Assembly: GCF_000717745.1 (NCBI RefSeq)
Contig: NZ_JOBH01000014.1
Span: 1-64,000, forward strand
Reading direction: 5' to 3'
DNA: 64,000 bases
From: Streptomyces violens
GTDB taxonomy: Bacteria > Actinomycetota > Actinomycetes > Streptomycetales > Streptomycetaceae
A program made the translations under genes and the position numbers. This document shows positions 35,054 to 42,547 of the stretch, in pieces (position 1 is the first letter of the stretch; every line of letters starts with the position of its first letter). The notes beneath the pieces are model-generated. The model had not been told where the DNA came from, ran no database searches, and was given only the letters and a program-made list of their open reading frames with translations.

Positions 35054-35803
35054 TCAGGACTCGCGGTGGACCTTCGTGTTGGACGCCTGGGCGCGCGGGC
35101 GGACGACGAGGAGGTCGATGTTGACGTGGGCGGGGCGGGTGACCGCCCAGGCGATCGTCTCGGCCACGTCCTCGGCGGTCAGCGGCTCGGCGACGCCCTG
35201 GTACACCTTGGCGGCCTTCGCCTCGTCGCCGCGGAAGCGGGTGAGCGCGAACTCGTCGGTCTTCACCATGCCGGGGGCGATCTCGATGACGCGTACGGGC
35301 TCGCCGCACAGCTCCAGGCGGAGCGTCTCGGTGAGTACGTGGGCACCGTGCTTGGCGGCCACGTAACCGCCGCCGCCCTCGTATGTGCCGTGCCCGGCGG
35401 TCGAGGAGAGCACGACGACCGTGCCGTCACCGGTGGCGGTCAGCGCGGGCAGCAGCGCCTGCACCATGTTGAGCACGCCGAGGACGTTGACCTCGTACAT
35501 CGCGCGCCAGTCGGCCGGGTCGGCGGTGGCCACCGGGTCGGTGCCGAGCGCGCCGCCCGCGTTGGCGACCAGCACGTCGCAGCGGTCCAGGGAGGCCGCG
35601 AAGGCGTCGACGGCGGCGCGGTCGGTGACGTCGAGGGCGTACGCCTCGGCGTGCGGGAGCTCGGCGGCCAGCGCCTCGATGCGGTCCTTGCGGCGCGCGG
35701 CGAGGATTACGCGGTAACCGGCCTCGGCGAGCTGCCGGGCGGTCGCGGCACCGATACCGCTGCTCGCTCCGGTGACAACGGCGGTACGGGCGGCGGCGGT
35801 CAT
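35054..35803 (-). CDS. SDR family NAD(P)-dependent oxidoreductase
   Basis: This is a 249-residue classical short-chain dehydrogenase. VVTGASSGIGAATA is the cofactor loop, VANAGG is the NAG motif, and the catalytic Ser of VVLSSTAGHG pairs with Tyr-Lys in GGGYVAAKHG. ARRKDR after the second strand suggests NADP preference. Substrate unknown. It lies between VOC and ynfA in a same-strand run behind the monooxygenase. Confidence 0.9.
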   Translation of the reverse strand: MTAAARTAVVTGASSGIGAATARQLAEAGYRVILAARRKDRIEALAAELPHAEAYALDVTDRAAVDAFAASLDRCDVLVANAGGALGTDPVATADPADWRAMYEVNVLGVLNMVQALLPALTATGDGTVVVLSSTAGHGTYEGGGGYVAAKHGAHVLTETLRLELCGEPVRVIEIAPGMVKTDEFALTRFRGDEAKAAKVYQGVAEPLTAEDVAETIAWAVTRPAHVNIDLLVVRPRAQASNTKVHRES

Positions 35804-35900
35804 GAGTGCTCCTCGGCGTACGGGCGTACGGATGTACGAGTGGGCGGTACCGCGGTCAGGATATGCCGAGTTGAACCGGGGGCCGGGGCCGGCAGGACCG

Positions 35901-36236
35901 TCAACGGCCCCGCGGCGCGTACATGATCAGGGCCATGCCGGCCAGGCAGACCAGGGCGCCGGTGATGTCCCAGCGGTCGGGGCGGTAGCCGTCCGCGACC
36001 ATGCCCCAGACCAGCGAGCCGGCGACGAAGACGCCTCCGTACGCGGCGAGGATGCGGCCGAAGTCGGCGTCCGGCTGGAGCGTGGCGACGAAGCCGTACG
36101 CGCCCAGGGCCAGTACGCCCGCGCCCGCCCAGATCCAGCCGCGGCTCTCCCGTACGCCCTGCCAGACCAGCCAGGCGCCGCCGATCTCCAAGAGCGCGGC
36201 AAGGACGAAGAGGACGGCGGAGCGGACGATCGACAT
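35901..36236 (-). CDS. YnfA family (UPF0060) membrane protein
   Basis: This is a 111-residue, four-helix protein of the UPF0060/YnfA family, related to small multidrug-resistance transporters. The conserved segments are [31 protein letters not shown] and [20 protein letters not shown]. YnfA of enteric bacteria has been linked to efflux of cationic compounds. The ATG at 36236 removes 41 Arg/Pro-rich residues of upstream translation. It follows the monooxygenase after 46 bases. Confidence 0.88.
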   Translation of the reverse strand: MSIVRSAVLFVLAALLEIGGAWLVWQGVRESRGWIWAGAGVLALGAYGFVATLQPDADFGRILAAYGGVFVAGSLVWGMVADGYRPDRWDITGALVCLAGMALIMYAPRGR

Positions 36237-36282
36237 ACCGGCAGGGTATGCCGACCGTCCGGGCGGGTACGGGCGCGGGCGT

Positions 36283-37818
36283 TCATCCCCGGCCTGACGC
36301 CGCTGCCGGCTCCCGCTCCGCCGGGCCCGTCCAGCGCAGCAGGGCCGCCGCGAGGGCATCCGCGCGGGCCGCGCGGTCCATCGTGTCCGTGGCCCACGCG
36401 ATGTAGCCGTCCGGGCGGACCAGCAGCGCGGTGCGCCGGTCGCCGCGCCAGGTGCCGTGCACGAGGCGGCTCGCGTCCCGGCCGCCCAGCTCGGGCGACT
36501 CGTATGCCGGGGTGATGAGCACGAAGCGGTTGCCGCGCAGTGCTTCGTAGAGGCGACTGCCGTCCGCGAGCCGGATGTCGGGCGCGCGCCGGCCCGTCAG
36601 CGGGTGGTCGCCGCGGTGGCGTCCGTACGCGATGCCGATGCCGGTGATCATCGAGACCGCGCGGTGGGTCACCGGCGGTACCCGCTTGATGAGCTGTGTC
36701 GCCAGCATCCGCGCCGCGTGCTGCGCGCGGGTCTGCAGCAGCGCGAACCGGATGAGCGCGCCGCTGGAGCGCAGCACCATGCGGCCCACCGGGTGGCGTT
36801 CGGCGTGGTAGGTGTCCAGCAGCGCGTCGGTGGCCCGGCCGCGCAGTACGGCGATCAGCTTCCAGCTCAGGTTGGCGGCGTCCTGCAGGCCGGTGTTCAT
36901 GCCCTGGCCGCCGGCCGGGGAGTGGACGTGGGCCGCGTCGCCCGCGAGGAAGGCCCGGCCCACGCGGTACTGCGGCACCTGCCGCTCGTCGCTGTGGAAG
37001 CGGGACATCCAGCGGGCCTCCTGGATGCCGTAGTCGGTGCCGTGGGCGAGCCGGGTGAGCTCGCGGACCTCCGCCAGGTCGACCGGCGCCTTGTCGTCGG
37101 TCTGCCGGTGACGGTGCCAGGCGATCACCCGGTACCAGCCGTCGCCGAAGCCCGCGATGAGGGCGAAGGCGTCGCCGGTGGCCTTGGCGACGAGCGGCGC
37201 GTCCAGTTCATCGGTGAGCCGTACGTCGGCGAGTACGACGGACCGGATGACGGCCTTGCCGGGGAACGGCAGGCCGAGCGCCCGGCGGACGCCGCTGTGC
37301 ACGCCGTCGGTGCCGACCAGGTAGGACGCGCGGTGGCCGGCCGTGCCGCCGCCTTCGGTGCGGACCGTGGCCGTGATGCCGTCGGCGTCCTGGTCGATGC
37401 CGGTGAGCTCGTGGCCGTACGCGAAGGTCACGCCGGCCTTGCGGGCCCGCTCCTCCAGCACCCGCTCGACCTCGAACTGCGGGGTGACCAGGATGAACGG
37501 GAAGCGGGTGGGCAGCTCGGTCGGATCGATCGCGACATCGCCGAAGAGCTGGAGCGAGGTCACCGGATGGCCGGTGCCGATCACTTCCTCGGCGAGGCCC
37601 CGGGCGTCGAACTGTTCGAGGGTGCGGGCGTGCACGACCAGGGAGCGGGTGAGGTTGCTGATCCCGGGGGCGCGGCGCTCCAGCAGGGTGACGTCGAGGC
37701 CGGCCTCGGCGAGGTCGCCGGCGAGCAGCAGGCCGGTGGGCCCGGCGCCGACGACGAGGACGTCGGAGGTGGGGTGCGGGGCAGTCGTACGAGTGGTGGT
37801 GCGGGTTTCGCGGTTCAT
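36283..37818 (-). CDS. FAD-dependent aromatic-type monooxygenase
   Basis: This is a 511-residue group A flavoprotein hydroxylase. [22 protein letters not shown] is the FAD dinucleotide fold, [13 protein letters not shown] is the DG motif, and [25 protein letters not shown] is the second FAD motif (GD). A thioredoxin-like C-terminal part follows, as in PgaE/MHPCO-type and antibiotic-inactivating hydroxylases. AGGAGG precedes the ATG. It is divergent from a TetR gene, with four operator-like palindromes in between, so it is likely induced by its own substrate or drug. The substrate cannot be named. Confidence 0.9.
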   Translation of the reverse strand: MNRETRTTTRTTAPHPTSDVLVVGAGPTGLLLAGDLAEAGLDVTLLERRAPGISNLTRSLVVHARTLEQFDARGLAEEVIGTGHPVTSLQLFGDVAIDPTELPTRFPFILVTPQFEVERVLEERARKAGVTFAYGHELTGIDQDADGITATVRTEGGGTAGHRASYLVGTDGVHSGVRRALGLPFPGKAVIRSVVLADVRLTDELDAPLVAKATGDAFALIAGFGDGWYRVIAWHRHRQTDDKAPVDLAEVRELTRLAHGTDYGIQEARWMSRFHSDERQVPQYRVGRAFLAGDAAHVHSPAGGQGMNTGLQDAANLSWKLIAVLRGRATDALLDTYHAERHPVGRMVLRSSGALIRFALLQTRAQHAARMLATQLIKRVPPVTHRAVSMITGIGIAYGRHRGDHPLTGRRAPDIRLADGSRLYEALRGNRFVLITPAYESPELGGRDASRLVHGTWRGDRRTALLVRPDGYIAWATDTMDRAARADALAAALLRWTGPAEREPAAASGRG

Positions 37819-37832
37819 GGCCGCCTCCTGTG

Positions 37833-37914
37833 CCAACGTGTGTTGGTCAACGCTTGTTGGCAACGTACGGCGGCCACTCTGGCGTGTCAACAGCTGTTGG
37901 CCTACGCTTGTTGA
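37833..37914. promoter_or_regulatory. four-copy operator array for the adjacent TetR regulator
   Basis: Four 14-bp sites of the form [CT]C[AT]AC-N4-GTTG[GA] occur at 37833-37846, 37847-37860, 37887-37900 and 37901-37914. They form two pairs; members of each pair abut. The first pair lies next to the monooxygenase ribosome binding site, and the last copy ends one base before the tetR ATG. This placement would repress both divergent genes. Confidence 0.75.
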
Positions 37915-37915
37915 C

Positions 37916-38509
37916 ATGTCCGACAGACCCCCTCCCGGTACCGAGACCCCGGCCCGTCCCCGCCGCTCCGACGCGACCCGCGCCGCGATTCTGAACGCCG
38001 CGCGCGACCGCTTCGCCGCCGAGGGGTACGAGCGCGCCACCATCCGGGCCATCGCCAGGGACGCGGGCATCGACCCGTCCATGGTCATGCGCTACTACGG
38101 CAACAAGGAGGGCCTGTTCGTCGCCGCCACCGACATCGACCTGCGGATGCCGGACCTGACCGCGGTGGACCGCGACCGGCTGGGCGAGCGGCTGGTGCGG
38201 CACTTCCTGGACGTCTGGGAGCACGACGAGCGGCTGACCGGGATGGTGCGGGTCGGCGTCACGGTCGACGCGGGCGCCGAGCGGCTGCGGTCGGTCTTCC
38301 GCGACCAGCTCGCGCCGGTGATCGCGGCGGTCTGCCCGGTGCCGGACGAGGCGGCGGTACGGGCCGCGCTGGTCGGCTCCCAGATCATCGGGATGGCGAT
38401 GGCCCGTTACGTCGTGCGCATCCCGCCCGCAACGGGGCTCAGCCACGACGAGGTCGTCGCCTGGCTGGCGCCGACGGTGCAGCGGTATCTGACGGCTGAG
38501 CGGCCCTGA
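37916..38509 (+). CDS. TetR/AcrR family transcriptional regulator
   Basis: This 197-residue regulator has an N-terminal HTH (RAAILNAARDRFAAEGYERATIRAIARDAGIDPSMVMRYYGNKEGLF, residues about 22-68) and a TetR_C-type ligand domain typical of streptomycete paralogues. It is almost certainly an autorepressor and a repressor of the divergent monooxygenase through the 37833-37914 array. The ATG at 37916 has no clear Shine-Dalgarno, because operator 4 occupies that place; translation may start near the mRNA 5' end. Confidence 0.92.
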   Translation: MSDRPPPGTETPARPRRSDATRAAILNAARDRFAAEGYERATIRAIARDAGIDPSMVMRYYGNKEGLFVAATDIDLRMPDLTAVDRDRLGERLVRHFLDVWEHDERLTGMVRVGVTVDAGAERLRSVFRDQLAPVIAAVCPVPDEAAVRAALVGSQIIGMAMARYVVRIPPATGLSHDEVVAWLAPTVQRYLTAERP

Positions 38510-38519
38510 GGGCACCCGC

Positions 38520-39476
38520 TCAGAGCGGTGTCGCCGCCTGGAGGACGAGGAAGAGCGCGACGGCGGCGTTGACGGAGGAGAGGGCCGAGGCGAGGGTGCC
38601 CGCCGCCGCGACGAGGGTGGCGATACCGGCCGGGGTGAGCGCCGGCGGCCAGCCGCGGACCGGCGGCCCGGACCGCAGCAGCGCCGCCACCCGGCGCGGT
38701 ACGGGACCCGGAGCGGCGAACGAGGCCAGCCCAGCCAGCCCGGCCGGCCCCGCCATCGGCGCGTGCCGGGTGATGAGCGCCGCCTTGCCCACCGCGCGCG
38801 CCGTCACCCGGCGGTCGCCGACCGCCTGCGCCGCCTCCTCGTCCGCCCAGCGTTCGGTGCAGAACTCCGTGGCCGTGCGCAGCGGCAGCAGGAAGGGGTT
38901 GGCGCGGGCCGCGAGCTGTACGGCCAGCAGGTAACGGTGGTGACGGCCCGTCAGATGGGCGCGCTCATGGGCGAACAGGGCGCGCCGCTCGCGCGAGTCC
39001 AGCCGGTCCAGCATCGCGGTGGACACCACGATCCGGCCCCGCCCCGGCCGCCGGGCCGGCAGCGCGTACGCGTACGGCACGCCGTCCGGCAGGACCGCGA
39101 CCCGCGAGCCCGGCAGTCCGGCCAGCGCGCGGGCCGCCCGGCGCCGTACGCGCAGATGGCGCCAGAGGGTACGGACGCCCGCGACGGCCACCGCGGCCAG
39201 CGCGGGGATCGCCGCCCTGCCCACGATCTCGTCGTACGGGACCGCCGCGCGGACCTCCGGGTCGGACCAGCCGTCCGGCAGCGGGTTGCCGGGGAGCTGG
39301 GCCGTGCCGACGACCATGATCAGGGCGAGACAGAGGGTGCTGCACACGGCCAGTACGGCCGCCACGCCGGCCAGCAGGCGGGTGGCGCTGCGCGGGTGCA
39401 GATGCTGTTCGGCCAGCCGCGCCACCGGCCACGCGGTCAGCGGGAGTACGAGGGGCAGGAAGACGAACACGCCCAC
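38520..39476 (-). CDS. M56 family (BlaR1/MecR1-like) membrane metallopeptidase
   Basis: This 318-residue protein has an N-terminal pair of membrane segments, a central zinc-peptidase domain with LFAHERAHLTGRHH (HExxH) and a glutamate-rich ERWADEEAA third-ligand region, and a C-terminal membrane segment. It lacks the penicillin-binding sensor domain of BlaR1. It probably cleaves or inactivates the BlaI-type repressor encoded 3 bases upstream. The GTG at 39476 has GGAGG upstream, inside the blaI end. Confidence 0.87.
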   Translation of the reverse strand: MGVFVFLPLVLPLTAWPVARLAEQHLHPRSATRLLAGVAAVLAVCSTLCLALIMVVGTAQLPGNPLPDGWSDPEVRAAVPYDEIVGRAAIPALAAVAVAGVRTLWRHLRVRRRAARALAGLPGSRVAVLPDGVPYAYALPARRPGRGRIVVSTAMLDRLDSRERRALFAHERAHLTGRHHRYLLAVQLAARANPFLLPLRTATEFCTERWADEEAAQAVGDRRVTARAVGKAALITRHAPMAGPAGLAGLASFAAPGPVPRRVAALLRSGPPVRGWPPALTPAGIATLVAAAGTLASALSSVNAAVALFLVLQAATPL

Positions 39477-39479
39477 GGG

Positions 39480-39860
39480 TCAGTCCTCCGCGTCCTCGCC
39501 CGCCTCGTGGAGCAGGCCGCGCAGCAGGCGCTCGTCGTCGGGGGAGAGGGCCGTGACGAAGCTGGCCAGCACCGCTTCCCGGTCGGCCTCGGCGTCCAGT
39601 ACCCGGCGCATGCGCAGCGCGGCGAGCCCCGCCTCGTCGGACGCGGCCTGCCACACGAAGGCGCGGCCCAGGCGCTCGCGGGTGACGGCCCCCTTGGCCA
39701 GCAGCCGGGAGAGGATGGTCATGACGGTGGTGTAGGCGAGATCGCCGTCGAGACGTTTCTGCACCCAGGCCGCGGTCGCCGGGCCCGAGGAGAGCCGCAG
39801 TACCGACAGGACCTGTGCCTCCAGTTCGCCCTGGCCGCGCCGGCGCGCTCCGCGGTCCAC
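39480..39860 (-). CDS. BlaI/MecI/CopY family transcriptional repressor
   Basis: This 126-residue repressor has a winged helix at residues 12-75 (LEAQVLSVLRLSSGPATAAWVQKRL ... AYTTVMTILSRLLAKGAVTRE) and a short helical dimerisation and cleavage tail. It forms a two-gene unit with the M56 peptidase. A CTACA-N4-TGTAG palindrome 114 bases upstream is the likely operator, shared with the divergent tatA-like gene. GTG start at 39860 with GGAGGG upstream. Confidence 0.9.
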   Translation of the reverse strand: MDRGARRRGQGELEAQVLSVLRLSSGPATAAWVQKRLDGDLAYTTVMTILSRLLAKGAVTRERLGRAFVWQAASDEAGLAALRMRRVLDAEADREAVLASFVTALSPDDERLLRGLLHEAGEDAED

Positions 39861-39973
39861 TCCGCCGTCTCCCTCCGCTGCCCCGTCCGTACGTGTGGTG
39901 GTCGTACGGTCCGTGGAGCGGCCATCGTACTGAGGTGAGCCCGGGGCGTACGCCTGGTCTTCACCCCTTGTTT

Positions 39974-39987
39974 CTACAGTGCTGTAG
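39974..39987. promoter_or_regulatory. BlaI-type operator, copy 1
   Basis: CTACAGTGCTGTAG is an inverted repeat of the CTACA-N4-TGTAG type, matching the TACA/TGTA half-sites recognised by BlaI/CopY-family repressors. It lies between divergent blaI and tatA. Confidence 0.65.
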
Positions 39988-40060
39988 TTTCAAGTGGGCC
40001 GCGTCGACGGCCGGTACGCTCATGGGGCCCTCCGTGCGGAGGGGGAAGAGAGGACCGGGG

Positions 40061-40303
40061 ATGTTCGGGATCAGTGAGATCGCGCTGCTCCTCATCGTTG
40101 TCATCGTGGTGCTCGCGGCCAAGCGGCTGCCCGATCTCGTGCGGTCGGCCGGCAAGGCGACCCGCATCCTGAAGGCCGAGACCAGGGCGATGAAGGACGG
40201 GGTCCACCCGGACGACGACGGCCCGCCGCCGCGCGTCATCAAGGCGCAGCCCGGCGACGTGATCAACTCCCGTGACCAGGGCGAGCCGGGGCCCCGCGGC
40301 TGA
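40061..40303 (+). CDS. TatA/TatB family twin-arginine translocase subunit
   Basis: This is an 80-residue protein with one N-terminal membrane helix (EIALLLIVVIVVLAAKRLPDL), the FG at residues 2-3, and an amphipathic helix (VRSAGKATRILKAETRAMKD) before an acidic tail. The architecture is TatA/TatB. Its location beside blaI rather than tatC suggests an additional paralogue with its own regulation. GAGAGGA precedes the ATG. Confidence 0.85.
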   Translation: MFGISEIALLLIVVIVVLAAKRLPDLVRSAGKATRILKAETRAMKDGVHPDDDGPPPRVIKAQPGDVINSRDQGEPGPRG

Positions 40304-40313
40304 CCGCCGCGGG
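40293..40313. terminator. possible terminator between tatA-like and terB-like genes
   Basis: An 8-bp GC stem (40293-40300 with 40306-40313) overlaps the tatA stop. It is weak but lies between convergent genes. Confidence 0.4.
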
Positions 40314-40330
40314 CCGCACCCGGCCCCCGG

Positions 40331-40786
40331 TCACAGGTCGAACTCGGCCGGCGGGATGTCCAGCGCGAAGCAGACGTCGCGCACGACGGCCTGCTCGGTC
40401 TTGTCGAAGTCGCCGTCCGCGCCGCCGATGACGATGCCGATCTGGATGACGGCGCGCGCCTCGGCCGGCTTCTTCTTCACCTTGCCGATCTCCTGGAGCA
40501 CGCTCACCCTGCCGAACTCGAAGTCGGCGACGAGCTTGTCGAGGTAACCGTCGAAGCGGCGCTGCAGATCGTCGGCAGCGAAGTTCTGCAGCACGTCGTT
40601 CGACATGATGAGCTGGGCGACGCGGCGGCGTTCGGAGGCGTCGACGCTGCCGTCCGCGGCGGCCACCAGCGCGCACATCGCCATGCTCGCGTCCCGGAAG
40701 GCGCCGCTCTTCAGCTCGTTCTTCTTCGCCGTCAGCTGCGTCTGCATCGTCTGGGCGGAGTCCTTGATCCGGTCCCACAGGGCCAT
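40331..40786 (-). CDS. TerB family tellurite-resistance-like protein
   Basis: This is a 151-residue all-helical protein of the TerB family, with two repeats carrying acidic metal-binding loops (AAADGSVDASERRRV and IGGADGDFDKTEQAVV). TerB-type proteins associate with the membrane in stress and tellurite response complexes. No other ter genes are adjacent. A second CTACA-N4-TGTAG palindrome lies 68 bases upstream, suggesting control by the nearby BlaI. Confidence 0.9.
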   Translation of the reverse strand: MALWDRIKDSAQTMQTQLTAKKNELKSGAFRDASMAMCALVAAADGSVDASERRRVAQLIMSNDVLQNFAADDLQRRFDGYLDKLVADFEFGRVSVLQEIGKVKKKPAEARAVIQIGIVIGGADGDFDKTEQAVVRDVCFALDIPPAEFDL

Positions 40787-40853
40787 GTGCTGCTCCTCGT
40801 CGTCCTTCGTCGTTCCGCGTCCGGCGCACGCGGGCGCGCCGCCGAGCTGAAAT

Positions 40854-40867
40854 CTACACGGGTGTAG
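40854..40867. promoter_or_regulatory. BlaI-type operator, copy 2, upstream of the terB-like gene
   Basis: CTACACGGGTGTAG has the same CTACA-N4-TGTAG layout as the site at 39974-39987, and its palindrome extends one base on each side. It lies upstream of the minus-strand terB-like gene. Confidence 0.62.
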
Positions 40868-40913
40868 AAGTTGACGAGGTGCGTGGGTACGCGCCCGAGG
40901 ATCAGGAGCGGGA

Positions 40914-41636
40914 TCAGCCCAGGTCGAGCCGGCCCTCGACGATGTCGTGGGCCACGTCGGAGAGCAGCCGGCGGTGCGCGCGGGCGTGGCCGCGCAGCAG
41001 GGCGAAGGCGCCGTCCATGGTGAGCGAGTGACGCGTGGCGAGCACGCCCTTGGCCTGCTCGATGATCACGCGGCTGTTCAGCGCGAACTCCAGCTGCGAG
41101 CTCAGCGCCCGGCTCGCGTGCAGTTCGTGATCGCGCGTCAGGACCAGCCCGGTGAAGTCCGCGAGGGACTGGGCGAGCGCCGCCTTCTCCTCGGAGACCG
41201 GGGCGTCCGCCGCGGAGCCCAGCAGGACCAGCGCGCCCACGGACCGCTCACCGGTCCGCAGCGGGAAGGCGGCGGCGCGGGCGTATCCCAGCTCCAGCGC
41301 CCGCGGCGCGTACCGCGGCCAGCGCTGCCTGGCCGCCTGGCCGTCGAACGCGATGCCGGGGAGCGGCCGGCCGCTGCGGCGGCTGTCCGCGCCCGGGCCC
41401 TCGCGCCACTTCAGCGCCTCCTGGTTCAGCAGCTGTGCGCCGTCCTCGGAGCCGGCCACCTGCGGTTCCGCCCGGTCGTCGACGGCTCCCACCGCGCCGG
41501 CCGCGCGCACGCCGAGCAGCCGGGGACTGCACCGTGCCAGTGTGGACAGCAGCTCGGGGACCTCCAAGGGCGCGCCCGCGGTACCTCCGGACAGTTCCAC
41601 GAACACGTCGGCGATCTGCTGTGCCGGTGTCGTCAT
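40914..41636 (-). CDS. GAF-ANTAR domain protein
   Basis: This 240-residue protein has a GAF-like sensor domain (residues about 15-165) and a C-terminal ANTAR domain (SRVIIEQAKGVLATRHSLTMDGAFALLRGHARAHRRLLSDVAHDIVEG). ANTAR domains bind paired hairpins in nascent RNA and prevent termination. The ATG at 41636 is preferred over GTG 41639 because AAGGGGG is then 4-5 bases upstream. A second GAF-ANTAR gene lies 56 bases upstream on the same strand, so the two may be co-expressed and may pair. Confidence 0.88.
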   Translation of the reverse strand: MTTPAQQIADVFVELSGGTAGAPLEVPELLSTLARCSPRLLGVRAAGAVGAVDDRAEPQVAGSEDGAQLLNQEALKWREGPGADSRRSGRPLPGIAFDGQAARQRWPRYAPRALELGYARAAAFPLRTGERSVGALVLLGSAADAPVSEEKAALAQSLADFTGLVLTRDHELHASRALSSQLEFALNSRVIIEQAKGVLATRHSLTMDGAFALLRGHARAHRRLLSDVAHDIVEGRLDLG

Positions 41637-41692
41637 CACGCCCCCTTCATGCGAGTCGCAGCGCTCCGCGAACCTTGCGCCATCTTTGCCGG

Positions 41693-42538
41693 TCAGGCAA
41701 GACGGAGCTTTCCGTGCACGATCCGCCGGGCCATTTCATTGACGGGTACCCCGTCGGCGTATGCCTTTGCCTTGATGAGCGCGAGTGCGTCCTCGACAGG
41801 ACAGCGGGCCTGTACGGACACCATGCCTGCCGCCTGGTGCACCGTGTCCCGGTGGTCCGTGCCGCCGTAGAGCTCCGGATCGGCGTCCGGGCCGAGCAGT
41901 ACGGTGCGCACCAGCGCCTCGGTGATCTCGGCGAAGACGGCGGACCTGGCGATACCGGGCCGGGGGTCGAAGACGGCCAGTGAACCCAGGCAGCCGTCGG
42001 GGGTTTCCAAGGGTACGGCGACCACCTCGCCGAAGCCCAGTGCCGTCACCGCCGAACCGTAACCGGGCCAGCGCCGCTCGATGGCGGGCCCGGCGACGGT
42101 GACCCGGCAGCGGCCGGCGGCGGCGTCCCGGCAGGGGCCCTCGCCGAGGACGTACTCCAGGTCCTGCGCCGCACGCGACGGGCCGTCGGACGCGGCGACC
42201 GCGAGCTGACTGTGGTCGGAGCCGAGCAGGGCGAGGGCGGCGCTGCCCGTGCCGCAGGCGTCCGCGACCACGCTCATGAACGGGGGCGGCGGGTCGGCGG
42301 GCGACTGCCAGCTCTCCAGCCGGCGGGCGTACGCGTCCTGGAGATTGGCCGAGGAGCGGTGGGCGGCGGCCGCTTTGCGGTGGGTTTCCGCCAGCCGGAG
42401 ATGGAGCGGGTGACCCGTCTTCTCCGCGAAGTGCTCCTGCTGCGCGGCCAGTGCCTCGGCGCGGTCCGCGCGTCGGTGCGCACCGGCCGCACGACGCCGT
42501 GCGGCCGCCGCCGTTCCGGACGGACCCCGTTTTTCCAT
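41693..42538 (-). CDS. GAF-ANTAR domain protein with N-terminal coiled-coil
   Basis: This 281-residue protein has an Arg/Ala-rich helical N terminus (about 80 residues), a GAF domain (FMSVVADACGTGSAALALLGSDHSQLAV ... VAVPLETPDGCLGSLAVFDPRPG) and a C-terminal ANTAR domain (DTVHQAAGMVSVQARCPVEDALALIKAKAYADGVPVNEMARRIV). It is probably an RNA-binding antiterminator responding to an unknown ligand or redox state. The CheR-type gene lies 9 bases upstream, linking it to that signalling unit. Confidence 0.88.
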   Translation of the reverse strand: MEKRGPSGTAAAARRRAAGAHRRADRAEALAAQQEHFAEKTGHPLHLRLAETHRKAAAAHRSSANLQDAYARRLESWQSPADPPPPFMSVVADACGTGSAALALLGSDHSQLAVAASDGPSRAAQDLEYVLGEGPCRDAAAGRCRVTVAGPAIERRWPGYGSAVTALGFGEVVAVPLETPDGCLGSLAVFDPRPGIARSAVFAEITEALVRTVLLGPDADPELYGGTDHRDTVHQAAGMVSVQARCPVEDALALIKAKAYADGVPVNEMARRIVHGKLRLA

Positions 42539-42547
42539 ACGAGCAGC

